From: Paracoccus methylovorus
GTDB lineage: Bacteria > Pseudomonadota > Alphaproteobacteria > Rhodobacterales > Rhodobacteraceae
NCBI RefSeq assembly: GCF_016919705.1
Contig: NZ_CP070368.1
Location: 496,001 to 560,000, forward strand
DNA length: 64,000 nucleotides
Direction: 5' to 3'
This document shows positions 28,954 to 38,804 of the stretch, in pieces. Position 1 is the stretch's first letter. Each line of letters starts with the position of its first letter. The notes under the pieces are model-generated. The model did not search any database and was not told the DNA's origin. It saw nothing but the letters and a program-made list of their open reading frames with translations. Position numbers and translations under genes: made by a program.

Positions 28954-28979
28954 CCTGTCGCCCTTCTTTGCGTCAAAAT

Positions 28980-28994
28980 AAGTTTAGACATAGA
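28980..28994. promoter_or_regulatory. Putative HutC operator, copy 1
   Basis: AAGTTTAGACATAGA, an exact 15-base direct repeat of 29003-29017. Each copy holds an imperfect palindrome GTTTAGAC (6 of 8 positions symmetric), as expected of a GntR dimer site. It lies in an AT-rich patch between the divergent hutF and hutI starts. Confidence 0.7.
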
Positions 28995-29002
28995 GATTAA
29001 TT

Positions 29003-29017
29003 AAGTTTAGACATAGA
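29003..29017. promoter_or_regulatory. Putative HutC operator, copy 2
   Basis: The second exact copy of the 15-base repeat, starting 23 bases (about two helical turns) after the first, so both sites face the same side of the DNA. It ends 32 bases before the hutI start and could control both arms at once. Confidence 0.7.
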
Positions 29018-29049
29018 ACGACCGAGAAATCAATCCGGGATGCGATCCG

Positions 29050-30252
29050 ATGCAGCTTCTTCGCAATGCGCGATTTGTGACGATGAACGAAGAATCAGGT
29101 GGTTATGACCTGATCGAGCAAGGGGCGCTGGTAATCGAAGATGGGCGAATCGCTTGGGTCGGCTCAGAATCGGATCTGCCCACGCGTTACGGAGATGCGA
29201 CGCATCGCGATCTTGGCGGGCGGCTGGTGACGCCGGGCCTGATCGATTGCCATACCCATATCGTCTTTGGCGGTGATCGTGCCCGCGAGTTCGAGATGCG
29301 GCTGGAAGGCGCCTCTTACGAAGAGATCGCGCGGGCGGGTGGCGGCATTCTGTCCAGCGTCCGTGCCACGCGCGAGGCCGATGAAGAGACCTTGCTGGCG
29401 CGCGCCCTGCCACGCGTCGATACGCTGCTGGCCGAGGGCGTGACCACGCTGGAGATCAAGTCGGGCTACGGGCTGGATATCGACAGCGAGTTGAAGATGC
29501 TGCGCGTTGCCCGCCGTATCGGACAGGTTCGCAAGGTTACGGTGCGCACCACCTGGCTGGCCGCCCATGCACTGCCCCCGGAATACAAGGACAACCGCGC
29601 GGGATATATCCGCGAGGTGGTGATTGCCGGAATGGATCGCGGCCATGCCGAGGGGCTGATCGACGCCGTCGACGGTTTCTGCGAAGGCATCGCCTTCTCG
29701 CGCGAGGAAATGGCCGGCATCTTTGATCACGCCGCCGGGCTGGGCCTGCCGGTCAAGCTGCATGCCGAACAGCTTTCCGATCTGGGCGGCGCGGCGATGG
29801 CGGCGCAGCACGGTGCGCTGTCGGCGGACCATTTGGAATATCTGGGGCAGGATGGCGTGGATGCCATGGCTGCCGCCGGCACCGTGGCAGTGCTGCTGCC
29901 GGGTGCCTTTTACACCCTGCGCGAGACGCAATACCCGCCGATGCAGGCGCTGCGCGCGGCCGGCGTGCCGATCGCGCTTGCGACGGACTGCAACCCCGGC
30001 ACCTCGCCGCTGACCTCGCTGCTGTTGACCATGAACATGGGTGCGACGCTGTTTCGCATGACGCCGGCCGAGTGTCTGGCGGGGGTGACCTGCCATGCCG
30101 CCCGAGCGCTGGGACTTGCGGATCGGGGTCGGCTTGCACCCGGAATGCGCGCCGATCTGGCGGTCTGGGACATCCAGCATCCGGCCGAACTGACCTATCG
30201 CATTGGCTTTAATCCTCTTCATGCCCGCATCGTCGGAGGCGACCATGTCTGA
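29050..30252 (+). CDS. hutI: Imidazolonepropionase HutI
   Basis: A 400-residue amidohydrolase that opens the ring of 4-imidazolone-5-propionate to give N-formimino-L-glutamate. Metal-binding signatures are [16 protein letters not shown] (residues about 64-79), [12 protein letters not shown] and [12 protein letters not shown]. It is the first gene of the long rightward hut operon. Its last 8 bases overlap the hutH start. Confidence 0.96.
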   Translation: MQLLRNARFVTMNEESGGYDLIEQGALVIEDGRIAWVGSESDLPTRYGDATHRDLGGRLVTPGLIDCHTHIVFGGDRAREFEMRLEGASYEEIARAGGGILSSVRATREADEETLLARALPRVDTLLAEGVTTLEIKSGYGLDIDSELKMLRVARRIGQVRKVTVRTTWLAAHALPPEYKDNRAGYIREVVIAGMDRGHAEGLIDAVDGFCEGIAFSREEMAGIFDHAAGLGLPVKLHAEQLSDLGGAAMAAQHGALSADHLEYLGQDGVDAMAAAGTVAVLLPGAFYTLRETQYPPMQALRAAGVPIALATDCNPGTSPLTSLLLTMNMGATLFRMTPAECLAGVTCHAARALGLADRGRLAPGMRADLAVWDIQHPAELTYRIGFNPLHARIVGGDHV

Positions 30253-31786
30253 ACTGATCCTTACCCCCGGAGAAACCACGCTCGCGCAGCTTGAGCGGGT
30301 CTGGCGCGAGGGGCTGGCCGTGCGGCTGGCCGATTCCGCCCGTCCCGGCATCGCCGCATCCGCCGCGCGGATCGAGGCTGCCGCCAATGGCGATGTGCCT
30401 GTCTATGGCGTGAATACCGGGTTTGGCAAACTCGCCTCGATCAAGATCAGGACCGAGGATACGGCGACCCTGCAGCGCAACCTGATCCTGTCGCATTGCT
30501 GCGGCGTGGGTGAGGCGGTCGAGCCCGAGACGGTGCGCCTGATCATGGTGCTGAAGCTGTTGTCTCTGGGGCGCGGTGCCTCGGGCGTGCGTCCCGAAGT
30601 GATTGCGCTGATCGAGGCCATGCTGGCCAAGGGTGTCCTGCCGGTAATCCCCGCGCAGGGTTCTGTGGGCGCGTCCGGCGACCTTGCGCCGCTGGCGCAT
30701 ATGGCCGCCACCATGCTGGGCGAGGGCCGTGCCACCTATGAGGGGCGCGAGATGCCCTCGGCCGAGGCGCTGGCCGCCGCTGGCCTTTCGCCCGTAGTGC
30801 TGGCCGCCAAAGAGGGACTGGCGCTGATCAACGGCACGCAAGTCTCGACCGCTTTTGCGCTGGCGGGGCTGTTCGACGGCTTTGCCTCCGCCCGGGCGGC
30901 GCTGGTCACCTCGTCGCTTTCGACCGACGCCATCATGGGCTCGACTGCGCCCTTCCTTGACGAAATCCATACCCTGCGCGGTCATCGTGGCCAGATCGTG
31001 GCTGCCCGCACCATCCGTGCCTTGATGGATGGCAGCGAAATCCGCGAAAGCCATCGCGAGGGCGATACCCGCGTGCAGGACCCTTATTGCATCCGCTGCC
31101 AGCCTCAGGTGACCGGCGCCTGCATCGACCTGCTGTGGCAGGCCGCCCGCACGCTGGAAATTGAAGCCAATGCCGCCACCGACAACCCGCTGGTGCTGGT
31201 CGGCGCGGACCTCATCGTCTCGGGCGGCAATTTCCATGCCGAGCCGGTGGCCTTTGCTGCCGACCAGATCGCGTTGGCGCTTGCCGAAATGGGCGCGATT
31301 TCCCAGCGCCGCATCGCGCTGATGGTCGATCCGGCGCTGAGCCATGACCTGCCGCCCTTCCTGACCCCCGATCCGGGGTTGAACTCGGGCCTGATGATCG
31401 CCGAGGTCACCAGCGCCGCGCTGATGAGCGAGAACAAGCATCTCGCGACGCCCTGTTCGACCGATTCGACGCCGACCTCGGCCAATCAGGAGGACCACGT
31501 CAGCATGGCCGCCCATGGCGCGCGGCGGCTGAAGCGCATGAACGCCAACCTTGCGCAGATCCTGGGCATCGAGGCGCTTTGCGCCAGCGCCGGGGTCGAG
31601 TTCCGCGCACCCCTGGCGACCTCGGAGCCTTTGCAGGCGGTGATCGCCACGCTGCGCCAGACGGTGCCGGCGCTGGAGCAGGACCGCTATCTTGCCCCCG
31701 ATCTTGTCGAATCGGCCCGGCTGATCCGCGAAGGTGTGCTGGTGGGGGTTGTCGCCGGGCATCTTCTGGACGAGGTGCGCGCGTGA
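30245..31786 (+). CDS. hutH: Histidine ammonia-lyase HutH
   Basis: A 513-residue enzyme that removes ammonia from histidine to form urocanate. The residues A143-S144-G145 ([14 protein letters not shown]) form the MIO electrophilic cofactor. Other family motifs are [11 protein letters not shown] and [17 protein letters not shown]. The start [10 protein letters not shown] at 30245 lies inside the hutI end; an earlier in-frame start at 30203 would overlap hutI by 50 bases. Its stop overlaps the GTG start of hutG. Confidence 0.97.
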   Translation: MSELILTPGETTLAQLERVWREGLAVRLADSARPGIAASAARIEAAANGDVPVYGVNTGFGKLASIKIRTEDTATLQRNLILSHCCGVGEAVEPETVRLIMVLKLLSLGRGASGVRPEVIALIEAMLAKGVLPVIPAQGSVGASGDLAPLAHMAATMLGEGRATYEGREMPSAEALAAAGLSPVVLAAKEGLALINGTQVSTAFALAGLFDGFASARAALVTSSLSTDAIMGSTAPFLDEIHTLRGHRGQIVAARTIRALMDGSEIRESHREGDTRVQDPYCIRCQPQVTGACIDLLWQAARTLEIEANAATDNPLVLVGADLIVSGGNFHAEPVAFAADQIALALAEMGAISQRRIALMVDPALSHDLPPFLTPDPGLNSGLMIAEVTSAALMSENKHLATPCSTDSTPTSANQEDHVSMAAHGARRLKRMNANLAQILGIEALCASAGVEFRAPLATSEPLQAVIATLRQTVPALEQDRYLAPDLVESARLIREGVLVGVVAGHLLDEVRA

Positions 31787-32574
31787 GTGCTGTCGAAGTT
31801 CACAGTGGCGACAGCCCGGTCATCCTTGGCCTGCCGCACACAGGGACGTATCTGCCTGACGGGATCCGCGCCCGGCTGAACGAGCGTGGCCGGACGCTGG
31901 CCGATACCGACTGGCACATCCATCGGCTTTATGACGGGCTGTTGCCCGGCGCGACCACGGTGCGGGCCACGTTTCACCGCTATGTCATCGACGCCAATCG
32001 CGGGCCCGAGGACGAAAGCCTTTATCCCGGCCAAAACACCACCGGCCTTGTCCCCGTCACCGATTTCGACGGCCAGCCGATCTGGACCAGCGAGCCGACG
32101 GCAGATGAGATCGCCGACCGCAAGGCCCGCTTTCACGCTCCCTATCACGCGGCGCTGGCGGCCGAAATCCAGCGGGTGCGGGCGCGTCATGGCGTGGCGA
32201 TTCTTTACGACTGCCACTCGATCCGCTCAGCGATCCCGTTTCTGTTCGAGGGGGTGTTGCCGGATTTCAATATAGGCACCAACAGCGGCGCCAGTTGCGA
32301 TCCCCGGATCGAGGCGGCGACATTCGAACTTTGCGCCGCTACGGGTCGCAGCCACGTGTTGAACGGACGCTTCAAGGGCGGCTGGACAACGCGGCATTAC
32401 GGCCAGCCCGAACAGGGCGTCCATGCGATCCAGATGGAGCTGGCGCAATCCACCCATCTGGTCAGCGAGGCGCTGCCCTTTGCCTATGACGACGAAAAGG
32501 CCGGACCGCTGCGTCAGACACTTGCGGCGATCCTTGATCGTCTGGCCACCTTGGCACCGGAGTTGCGCGCATGA
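31783..32574 (+). CDS. hutG: N-formylglutamate deformylase HutG
   Basis: A 263-residue amidohydrolase of the FGase family that releases formate and glutamate from N-formyl-L-glutamate, the last hut step. Motifs are [13 protein letters not shown] near the start, [16 protein letters not shown] and [17 protein letters not shown], which hold the likely metal ligands. The GTG at 31783 overlaps the hutH stop (GTGA). Its own stop overlaps the CoA-transferase start as ATGA (32571-32574). Confidence 0.94.
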   Translation: MSAVEVHSGDSPVILGLPHTGTYLPDGIRARLNERGRTLADTDWHIHRLYDGLLPGATTVRATFHRYVIDANRGPEDESLYPGQNTTGLVPVTDFDGQPIWTSEPTADEIADRKARFHAPYHAALAAEIQRVRARHGVAILYDCHSIRSAIPFLFEGVLPDFNIGTNSGASCDPRIEAATFELCAATGRSHVLNGRFKGGWTTRHYGQPEQGVHAIQMELAQSTHLVSEALPFAYDDEKAGPLRQTLAAILDRLATLAPELRA

Positions 32575-33719
32575 AGCCGCTTTCGGGTATCAAGGTGCTG
32601 GACCTGTCCCGCGTGCTGGCGGGCCCGTATTGCACCGCGCTTCTGGCCGATCTGGGTGCCGAGATCATCAAGCTGGAGCCGCCCTCGGGTGACGATTACC
32701 GCCATATCGGCCCGTTCAAGGATGGCGAAAGCGCGCTTTTCACGCTGAACAACCGCGGCAAGCAAAGTCTTGCGCTGGATCTGAAGGTCCCCGAGGATCT
32801 GGCGCTGGCGAAAGCCATTGCCGCGCGCGTCGATGTTGTGGTCGAGAACTTTCGCCCGGGCGTTGCCGCCCGTCTGGGACTGGGCGCCGAGACATTGCGG
32901 GCGGAAAACCCGCGGCTGATCTATTGCTCGATCTCGGGCTTTGGCCAGCAGGGACCGTTCCGCGACCTGCCCGCCTATGATCTGGTGGTGCAGGCTATGT
33001 CGGGCCTGATGGCCGGCACCGGAGAAGAGGGCGGCGCACCGCTGAAGACCGGCGAGAGCATCGCCGATCTGATCGCGGGCCTGTTTGCAAGCTGGTCGAT
33101 CATGGCCGCGCTGGTGCAAAGAGGCGCAAGCGGCGAGGGCGCCACGCTGGACGTGGCCATGTATGATGCGCTGTTTTCCATGCTGACGACCAGCCACGCG
33201 CTGCATTTCTATGCCGGTCAGTTGCCGCAGCGGGTGGGGAACCGCCATCCGCTTTCGACACCCTTCGGCTGCTTTGCCACGACCGACGGACAGGTGGTGA
33301 TCGCGGTGTTGAACGGCAAGCAATTCGCCGCGCTGGCCACGCTGATCGGCGCGCCCGAGGCTGCCGACGACCCGCGCTTTGCCAGTGACGAAAGCCGCAC
33401 CACGCATGAACCGGCGTTGAAGGCGCTGATCGAGGCGTGGTCGCAACGGCTGACCACCGAGGAAGCCGTTGCGGGGCTTGCCTCGGTCGGGCTGCCCGCT
33501 GCGCCGATCTGGGACATCGCTCAGGCTGCCGGCAACGAGCATGCCGTGATGCGCGGTCTGGTCAGCCGCCTGCCGCATCCGGTGCTGGGTCAGGCCCCGA
33601 CCATTGGTCAGCCGGTGCGCTTTGACGGAGAGAAACCGGTGGCCGAGACCTCGGCCCCGCGCCTTGGCGGCGACCGCGCCGCGATCTTGCGCGAATTTGG
33701 ATTGGAGGAACCCGCATGA
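32571..33719 (+). CDS. Family III CoA-transferase (CaiB/BaiF type) in the hut operon
   Basis: A 382-residue CoA-transferase of the CaiB/BaiF/Frc family. The opening SGIKVLDLSRVLAGPYCTALLADLGAE-type start is typical (residues 5-31), followed by NRGKQSLALDLK and the active-site region PAYDLVVQAMSGLM with the expected catalytic aspartate D137. Such enzymes move CoA between carboxylic acids without ATP. The gene is locked into the hut operon by ATGA overlaps with hutG upstream and the acyl-CoA dehydrogenase downstream. The substrate is unknown; an imidazole carboxylic acid such as imidazolepropionate is my inference. Glutarate or another dicarboxylate is an alternative. Confidence 0.9.
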   Translation: MKPLSGIKVLDLSRVLAGPYCTALLADLGAEIIKLEPPSGDDYRHIGPFKDGESALFTLNNRGKQSLALDLKVPEDLALAKAIAARVDVVVENFRPGVAARLGLGAETLRAENPRLIYCSISGFGQQGPFRDLPAYDLVVQAMSGLMAGTGEEGGAPLKTGESIADLIAGLFASWSIMAALVQRGASGEGATLDVAMYDALFSMLTTSHALHFYAGQLPQRVGNRHPLSTPFGCFATTDGQVVIAVLNGKQFAALATLIGAPEAADDPRFASDESRTTHEPALKALIEAWSQRLTTEEAVAGLASVGLPAAPIWDIAQAAGNEHAVMRGLVSRLPHPVLGQAPTIGQPVRFDGEKPVAETSAPRLGGDRAAILREFGLEEPA

Positions 33720-34870
33720 GCGACGACTGGCACATGCTGGCCGAAGAGGAACGGCTGTTCTGCGACGTGCTCGAACGCATCTGCGCCGAACGGATCGCCC
33801 CGAAGGCGGCTGAGACCGACGAGACCTCGGCCTTTGTTCACGACCAGCTTGCCCTGTTGGGCGAGGCGGGAATGATGGGCGCGAACCTGCCCGAGGAATA
33901 TGGCGGCAGCGGTATTTCGGCGCCGGCGCTTTTGCGGGCGGTGGCGATCGTGGCGGGGGCCTGCGGCTCGACCGGCTCGGCGCTGACGGCGCATTATCTG
34001 GCGACCGACTCGATCCTGCTGGGCGGGTCAGAAGCGCAAAAACAGGAATGGCTGCCCAAGGCGGCCAGTGGCGAGGCGCTGGGGGCTTTTGCCCTGACCG
34101 AGCCGACTGCCGGCTCGGACCCTGCCGATATGAAGACCCGCGCCCGTCGCACCGACAGCGGCTGGCACCTCAAGGGCACGAAATGCTTCATCTCGAATGG
34201 TGGGGTGGCGGATTTCATCGTGGTCTATGCCGTGACCGACCCAGAAAAGGCGCATCGCGGCATCTCGGCCTTTATCCTGCCCAAGGGCACGGCGGGACTG
34301 GAGCCAGGCGCCCCGGAAAAAACCATGGGGCTGAAGGGTGGGCATGTCTTTACCCTGAACCTCGACTGCCACCTGCCGCAAGACGCGCTGCTGGGCGAAG
34401 AGGGCAGGGGCTTCCGCACCGCCATGCAGGTTCTGGACAACGGCCGTATCGAGGTCGCGGCGCAATGCCTGGGCCTTGCCGAGGCGGCGATGACGGCGGC
34501 CATCGCCTATGCCAAGGATCGGGTGATCGGCGGCGAAGCCCTGACCGACCGGCAGGGCATCCGCTGGATGATCGCCGATATGGGTCTGGCTTATCGTCAG
34601 GCGCTGCTTCTGTCGCAGGATGCGGCCCGTCAGCGGCAGGCGGCGCATCATGGCGGCGGGCGTTTCTCGCTTGCCTCCAGCATGGCGAAACTGGCTGCCA
34701 GCGAGGCCGCTGGCCGCATCGCCGACACCGCGCTGCAACTGCACGGTGGCTATGGCTATACCCGCGACTTCCCCATCGAGAGGATCGCCCGCGACCTGCG
34801 CATCATGCGCATCTATGAGGGCTCCTCGGAAATTCAACGCATCATCATTTCCGGCAACATGCTGGCCTGA
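33716..34870 (+). CDS. Acyl-CoA dehydrogenase in the hut operon
   Basis: A 384-residue flavin enzyme of the acyl-CoA dehydrogenase family. Signatures are ALTEPTAGSDPADMKTRA (FAD/substrate region, about residues 126-143), KCFISNGGVADF, and the C-terminal QLHGGYGYTRDFPIER followed by IYEGSSEIQR, where E368 is the expected catalytic base. It would introduce a trans double bond alpha-beta to a thioester. It overlaps the CoA-transferase gene by 4 bases and is followed 12 bases later by hutU, so it is cotranscribed with the histidine pathway. The CaiA/CaiB pair of carnitine metabolism is a precedent for this combination. The true substrate is not known. Confidence 0.92.
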   Translation: MSDDWHMLAEEERLFCDVLERICAERIAPKAAETDETSAFVHDQLALLGEAGMMGANLPEEYGGSGISAPALLRAVAIVAGACGSTGSALTAHYLATDSILLGGSEAQKQEWLPKAASGEALGAFALTEPTAGSDPADMKTRARRTDSGWHLKGTKCFISNGGVADFIVVYAVTDPEKAHRGISAFILPKGTAGLEPGAPEKTMGLKGGHVFTLNLDCHLPQDALLGEEGRGFRTAMQVLDNGRIEVAAQCLGLAEAAMTAAIAYAKDRVIGGEALTDRQGIRWMIADMGLAYRQALLLSQDAARQRQAAHHGGGRFSLASSMAKLAASEAAGRIADTALQLHGGYGYTRDFPIERIARDLRIMRIYEGSSEIQRIIISGNMLA

Positions 34871-34882
34871 ACGGAGAGAGAC

Positions 34883-36547
34883 ATGGACAATCCCCGTCAC
34901 AATACCCGCGACATCTATCCGCCGACCGGCACCGAGATCACCGCGAAAAGCTGGCTGACCGAGGCACCGATGCGGATGCTGATGAACAACCTGCATCCCG
35001 ATGTGGCCGAGAACCCGCATGAGCTGGTGGTCTATGGCGGTATCGGCCGCGCCGCGCGGACCTGGAAGGATTTCGACCTGATCGTCGACAGCCTCAAGAA
35101 GCTGGAAGCGGACGAAACCCTGCTGGTGCAATCGGGCAAGCCGGTGGGCGTCTTCAAGACCCATAAGGACGCACCCCGCGTGCTGATCGCCAACTCGAAC
35201 CTCGTGCCGCATTGGGCGAACTGGGACCATTTCAACGAATTGGATAAGAAGGGTCTGGCGATGTATGGCCAGATGACCGCCGGTTCGTGGATCTATATCG
35301 GCGCTCAGGGCATCGTTCAGGGCACTTATGAAACCTTTGTCGAGGCGGGCCGTCAGCACTATAACGGCGACCTCACGGGCAAATGGGTTCTGACCGGCGG
35401 TCTTGGCGGCATGGGCGGCGCGCAGCCGTTGGCGGCGGTCATGGCCGGCGCCTGCTGCCTTGCCGTTGAATGCGACGAGACCCGCGCCGATTTCCGCATC
35501 CGCACGCGTTATGTCGATGAAAAGACCCATTCGCTGGACGAGGCGCTGGCGATGATCGACCGCTGGACCAAGAATGGCGAAGTGAAATCGGTCGCGCTGA
35601 TCGGCAATGCCGCCGAGGTCTTCCCCGAGCTTTACAAGCGCGGCGTGCGTCCCGATATCGTCACCGACCAGACCTCGGCCCATGACCCGGTCCACGGCTA
35701 TCTGCCGATTGGCTGGACGGTTGCGGAATGGCGTGCGCGTCAGGAAACCGATCCGAAAGCCGTCGAGAAAGCTGCCCGCGCCTCCATGCGCAAGCAGGTC
35801 GAAGCCATGGTCGCCTATTATAATGACGGCGTGCCGACGGTCGATTACGGCAACAACATCCGCCAGATGGCGCTGGAAGAGGGGCTTGAAGACGCCTTTG
35901 CCTTCCCCGGCTTCGTTCCGGCCTATATCCGCCCGCTTTTCTGCCGCGGCATCGGTCCCTTCCGTTGGGCGGCGCTGTCGGGCGACCCGGAGGATATCTA
36001 CAAGACCGACCAGAAGGTGAAAGAGATCGTCAACGATCCGCATCTGCACAACTGGCTGGACATGGCGCGCGAGCGTATCAGTTTCCAGGGTCTGCCGGCG
36101 CGGATCTGCTGGGTCGGGCTGGGCCTTCGTCACAAGCTGGGCCTTGCCTTCAACGAGATGGTGCGCAATGGCGAGCTGAAGGCGCCCATCGTCATCGGCC
36201 GCGACCACCTCGATTCGGGTTCGGTCGCAAGCCCCAACCGCGAGACCGAGGCAATGCAGGACGGATCGGACGCCGTTTCCGACTGGCCGTTGCTGAACGC
36301 GCTGCTCAACACCGCCTCGGGTGCGACCTGGGTGTCGCTGCACCATGGCGGCGGTGTGGGCATGGGCTTTTCGCAGCATTCCGGCATGGTTATCTGCTGT
36401 GACGGGTCCGAGGAGGCCGATGCGCGTCTTGCCCGTGTCCTGTGGAACGATCCGGCAACCGGTGTCATGCGCCATGCTGACGCGGGCTATAAGATCGCAC
36501 TGGACTGCGCGCAGGAGCACGGGTTGAATCTGCCCGGGATTCTCTGA
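34883..36547 (+). CDS. hutU: Urocanate hydratase HutU
   Basis: A 554-residue NAD-dependent enzyme that converts urocanate to 4-imidazolone-5-propionate. The Rossmann-type NAD site [13 protein letters not shown] is near residues 172-184, and other family motifs include [31 protein letters not shown] and [17 protein letters not shown]. The length matches the family. A GGAGAG ribosome site precedes the ATG. It is placed after the CoA-transferase/dehydrogenase pair rather than next to hutH. Confidence 0.98.
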   Translation: MDNPRHNTRDIYPPTGTEITAKSWLTEAPMRMLMNNLHPDVAENPHELVVYGGIGRAARTWKDFDLIVDSLKKLEADETLLVQSGKPVGVFKTHKDAPRVLIANSNLVPHWANWDHFNELDKKGLAMYGQMTAGSWIYIGAQGIVQGTYETFVEAGRQHYNGDLTGKWVLTGGLGGMGGAQPLAAVMAGACCLAVECDETRADFRIRTRYVDEKTHSLDEALAMIDRWTKNGEVKSVALIGNAAEVFPELYKRGVRPDIVTDQTSAHDPVHGYLPIGWTVAEWRARQETDPKAVEKAARASMRKQVEAMVAYYNDGVPTVDYGNNIRQMALEEGLEDAFAFPGFVPAYIRPLFCRGIGPFRWAALSGDPEDIYKTDQKVKEIVNDPHLHNWLDMARERISFQGLPARICWVGLGLRHKLGLAFNEMVRNGELKAPIVIGRDHLDSGSVASPNRETEAMQDGSDAVSDWPLLNALLNTASGATWVSLHHGGGVGMGFSQHSGMVICCDGSEEADARLARVLWNDPATGVMRHADAGYKIALDCAQEHGLNLPGIL

Positions 36548-36614
36548 TCCAAGGGGCGTGGATCGCGCAACGCTCCGTGGCCGCGCCCATCACTGTCCAA
36601 CTAGGAGAAAAGAC

Positions 36615-37433
36615 ATGACTTTCCAGACCACTCTCAAGGCCGCCCTGTTCGGGTTGTCCGCGCTTGCGCTGGGTTCGGCGGCTTCGGCCGATCAACTCGC
36701 CGACGTCAAGGCGGCCGGCAAGATCGTTACCGCGACCGACATGCACTATGCCCCCTTCGACATGCTGAACAACGGCACCTATGAGGGCATGACCAAGGAC
36801 CTGTTCGACGAAGTCAGCAAGGAAATCGGGGTCGAGCCGCTTTATCAGGACATTCCCTGGACCGCCGAACTGCCGGGCCTTGAGGTCAAGAAGTTCGACA
36901 TCGTGATCGCGCCGGTGACCGTCACCCCCGAGCGGCTGGAGCGTTACACCTTCACCCTGCCGATCGCCGATGCCACCGTCTCGCTGGTCAAGGCGGCGGC
37001 GAATGCCGATCTGAACAAGCCCGAGGATATCAAGGGCAAGACCGTCGGCGTGCAGCAAGGGACCGCGCAGTTCCGCCAGCTTCAAGCCTATGGTGAAAGC
37101 CTGGGCGGCGTGAACGTCAAGGAATACGGCACCACCGACGAAGCCTATGCCGATCTGGCGGCCGGCCGTCTGGATGCGGTGGCGGGCTCGCTGCCGAACC
37201 TGACCTATCTGGTGAAGAACCGTCCCGAAACCTTCGCGCTCTTCGAGCCGGCCCAATTCGGTGAGCCGACCTATTTCGCCTGGGTGCTGCGCAAGGATGC
37301 CGACAGTGACAGCTTTGCCCAAGCGATCAACGATGCGCTGCTGAAGATGACCGATGACGGTCGCGTTCAGGCCATCCAAGAAAAATGGCTGGGCAGCTAT
37401 ACCGAACTGCCGCGCGAAGTCCCGGCCAACTAA
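36615..37433 (+). CDS. Polar amino acid ABC transporter, substrate-binding protein
   Basis: A 272-residue family 3 solute-binding protein with a signal peptide (about residues 1-25, ending SAASADQ). Recognisable segments are GKIVTATDMHYAPFDMLNNG, VKKFDIVIAPVTVTPERLE and GKTVGVQQGTAQFRQL. Its position directly after hutU makes histidine, urocanate or a related imidazole compound the likely ligand, which is inference. An AGGAG site precedes the ATG. A very stable hairpin follows the stop. Confidence 0.92.
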   Translation: MTFQTTLKAALFGLSALALGSAASADQLADVKAAGKIVTATDMHYAPFDMLNNGTYEGMTKDLFDEVSKEIGVEPLYQDIPWTAELPGLEVKKFDIVIAPVTVTPERLERYTFTLPIADATVSLVKAAANADLNKPEDIKGKTVGVQQGTAQFRQLQAYGESLGGVNVKEYGTTDEAYADLAAGRLDAVAGSLPNLTYLVKNRPETFALFEPAQFGEPTYFAWVLRKDADSDSFAQAINDALLKMTDDGRVQAIQEKWLGSYTELPREVPAN

Positions 37434-37441
37434 ATCGCTGG

Positions 37442-37463
37442 CGGGCGGGATCTTTCCCGCCCG
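37442..37463 (+). promoter_or_regulatory. Intercistronic hairpin after the binding-protein gene
   Basis: A perfect 9-bp stem, CGGGCGGGA (37442-37450) with loop TCTT and TCCCGCCCG (37455-37463), starting 9 bases after the binding-protein stop. There is no T-run. Hairpins at this place in other ABC operons protect the upstream mRNA from 3' decay, giving more binding protein than permease. Confidence 0.75.
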
Positions 37464-37490
37464 TTCCCCAAGGGCCAAGGCGAGGCGTGC

Positions 37491-38138
37491 ATGTTCTCAA
37501 TCCCGGTCTTCCTACAAAGTTTCGAACCGCTGTTCTGGGCGGCGCGTTATACGCTTCTGATCTCGGTTCTGGGCATTGGGCTGGGGCTGGTGATCGGCAC
37601 GCTGATTTGTGCCGCGCGCATGTCGCCTTATGCGCCCCTGCGCGCCTTTGGCGCGATCTGGGTCAGCTTCCTGCGTGGCGTTCCACTGCTGGTGCAGCTT
37701 TTGGTGTTCTATTACACGCTGCCGGTCATCGGCATCAACGTGCCCGCCATCGTTGCGGCGGTCGTCACGGTGGGCATCTGCGCCAGCGCCTATATCTCGG
37801 AAATCTGGCGCGGGGCGATTGCCGCACTGCCCCGGGGGCAGGCCGAGGCCGCCGTTGCCATCGGCATGACCCCACGCCACGTCTGGACCCGGGTGATCCT
37901 GCCGCAAGCCTTTACCATGTCGCTGCCGGCGCTGGTCAACGAGCTGATCTTGCTGGTGAAAGCCAGCTCTCTGGTCTCGGTCGTGGGCATTCTTGAACTG
38001 ACCCGCGCCAGTCAGGCGCAGGCCGCGACCACCTTCCGCCCGCTGGAAGTCTATATCGCAGCCGCCTGCATCTATCTTGCGATCAACCTCTGCCTTGCGG
38101 CGCTGGGGCGCTATCTTGAACACAGGACGGCCGTCTGA
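37491..38138 (+). CDS. Polar amino acid ABC transporter permease 1
   Basis: A 215-residue permease of the HisM/HisQ family with about five membrane helices. The family EAA-type loop is visible as ALPRGQAEAAVAIGMTPRHVWTRVILPQAF (residues about 119-148). It pairs with the next gene product to form the membrane channel. The stop shares a base with the start of the second permease (TGATG). Confidence 0.93.
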   Translation: MFSIPVFLQSFEPLFWAARYTLLISVLGIGLGLVIGTLICAARMSPYAPLRAFGAIWVSFLRGVPLLVQLLVFYYTLPVIGINVPAIVAAVVTVGICASAYISEIWRGAIAALPRGQAEAAVAIGMTPRHVWTRVILPQAFTMSLPALVNELILLVKASSLVSVVGILELTRASQAQAATTFRPLEVYIAAACIYLAINLCLAALGRYLEHRTAV

Positions 38139-38800
38139 TGGAATGGAGCATCATCGAGCAATACGGCCCCGCCCTGCTGAGGGGCTTTGGCATCACCGTG
38201 CTGTGCTGGATTTTGGGCACAATCTTTGGCATGGCGCTGGGTCTGGTGATCGCGCTGATCCAGCGTTACGGGCCGCGCTGGCTGGGCTGGATCGTCCAAG
38301 CCTATATCGAGATCATCCGCGGCACGCCCTTTCTGGTGCAACTGTTCGTGCTTTACTATGGCGGACCGCTGATCGGGCTAAGGCTGGACGCGCTGCCGGC
38401 GGGGCTTTTGGGCCTGACCATCTATGGCAGCCCCTATTTCGCCGAGATCTTCCGCTCGGGCTTTCGTGCGGTGCCGCATGGCCAGATCGAAGCTGCCCGC
38501 GCCATCGGCATGGCCGAACCCACCATCGTGCGCCGCATCCTGCTGCCCTTGGGCTTGGTTTCGTCGCTGCCCGCGCTGGTCAACTTCTCGATCATCCTGA
38601 CCAAGGAAACGGTGATCCTGTCCATCATCACCGTGCCGGAACTGATGTACCAGGTCAGCCGCATGTCCACCGAGACCTTCCGCTATCTGGAGGCCAATCT
38701 GGTGCTGGCGCTGTTCTTCTGGGCACTGGTCGAGACCATATCGCGCGTCGGCCGCCGGCTTGAGACGCGCATCACCAAACACCTGATCGAAAGGAGCTGA
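38138..38800 (+). CDS. Polar amino acid ABC transporter permease 2
   Basis: A 220-residue HisQ/HisM-family permease. The EAA loop reads [30 protein letters not shown] in the family pattern (residues about 112-141), preceded by [21 protein letters not shown]. It starts at the stop of permease 1 and ends 4 bases before the ATPase start. Confidence 0.93.
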   Translation: MEWSIIEQYGPALLRGFGITVLCWILGTIFGMALGLVIALIQRYGPRWLGWIVQAYIEIIRGTPFLVQLFVLYYGGPLIGLRLDALPAGLLGLTIYGSPYFAEIFRSGFRAVPHGQIEAARAIGMAEPTIVRRILLPLGLVSSLPALVNFSIILTKETVILSIITVPELMYQVSRMSTETFRYLEANLVLALFFWALVETISRVGRRLETRITKHLIERS

Positions 38801-38804
38801 GCCG

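Noticed and set aside
34028..36520. An 830-codon open frame on the minus strand opposite the acyl-CoA dehydrogenase and hutU genes
   Set aside because: It is antisense to two strongly conserved enzymes, has no recognisable domain and is rich in His/Arg/Gln, the usual result of high-GC codon bias.
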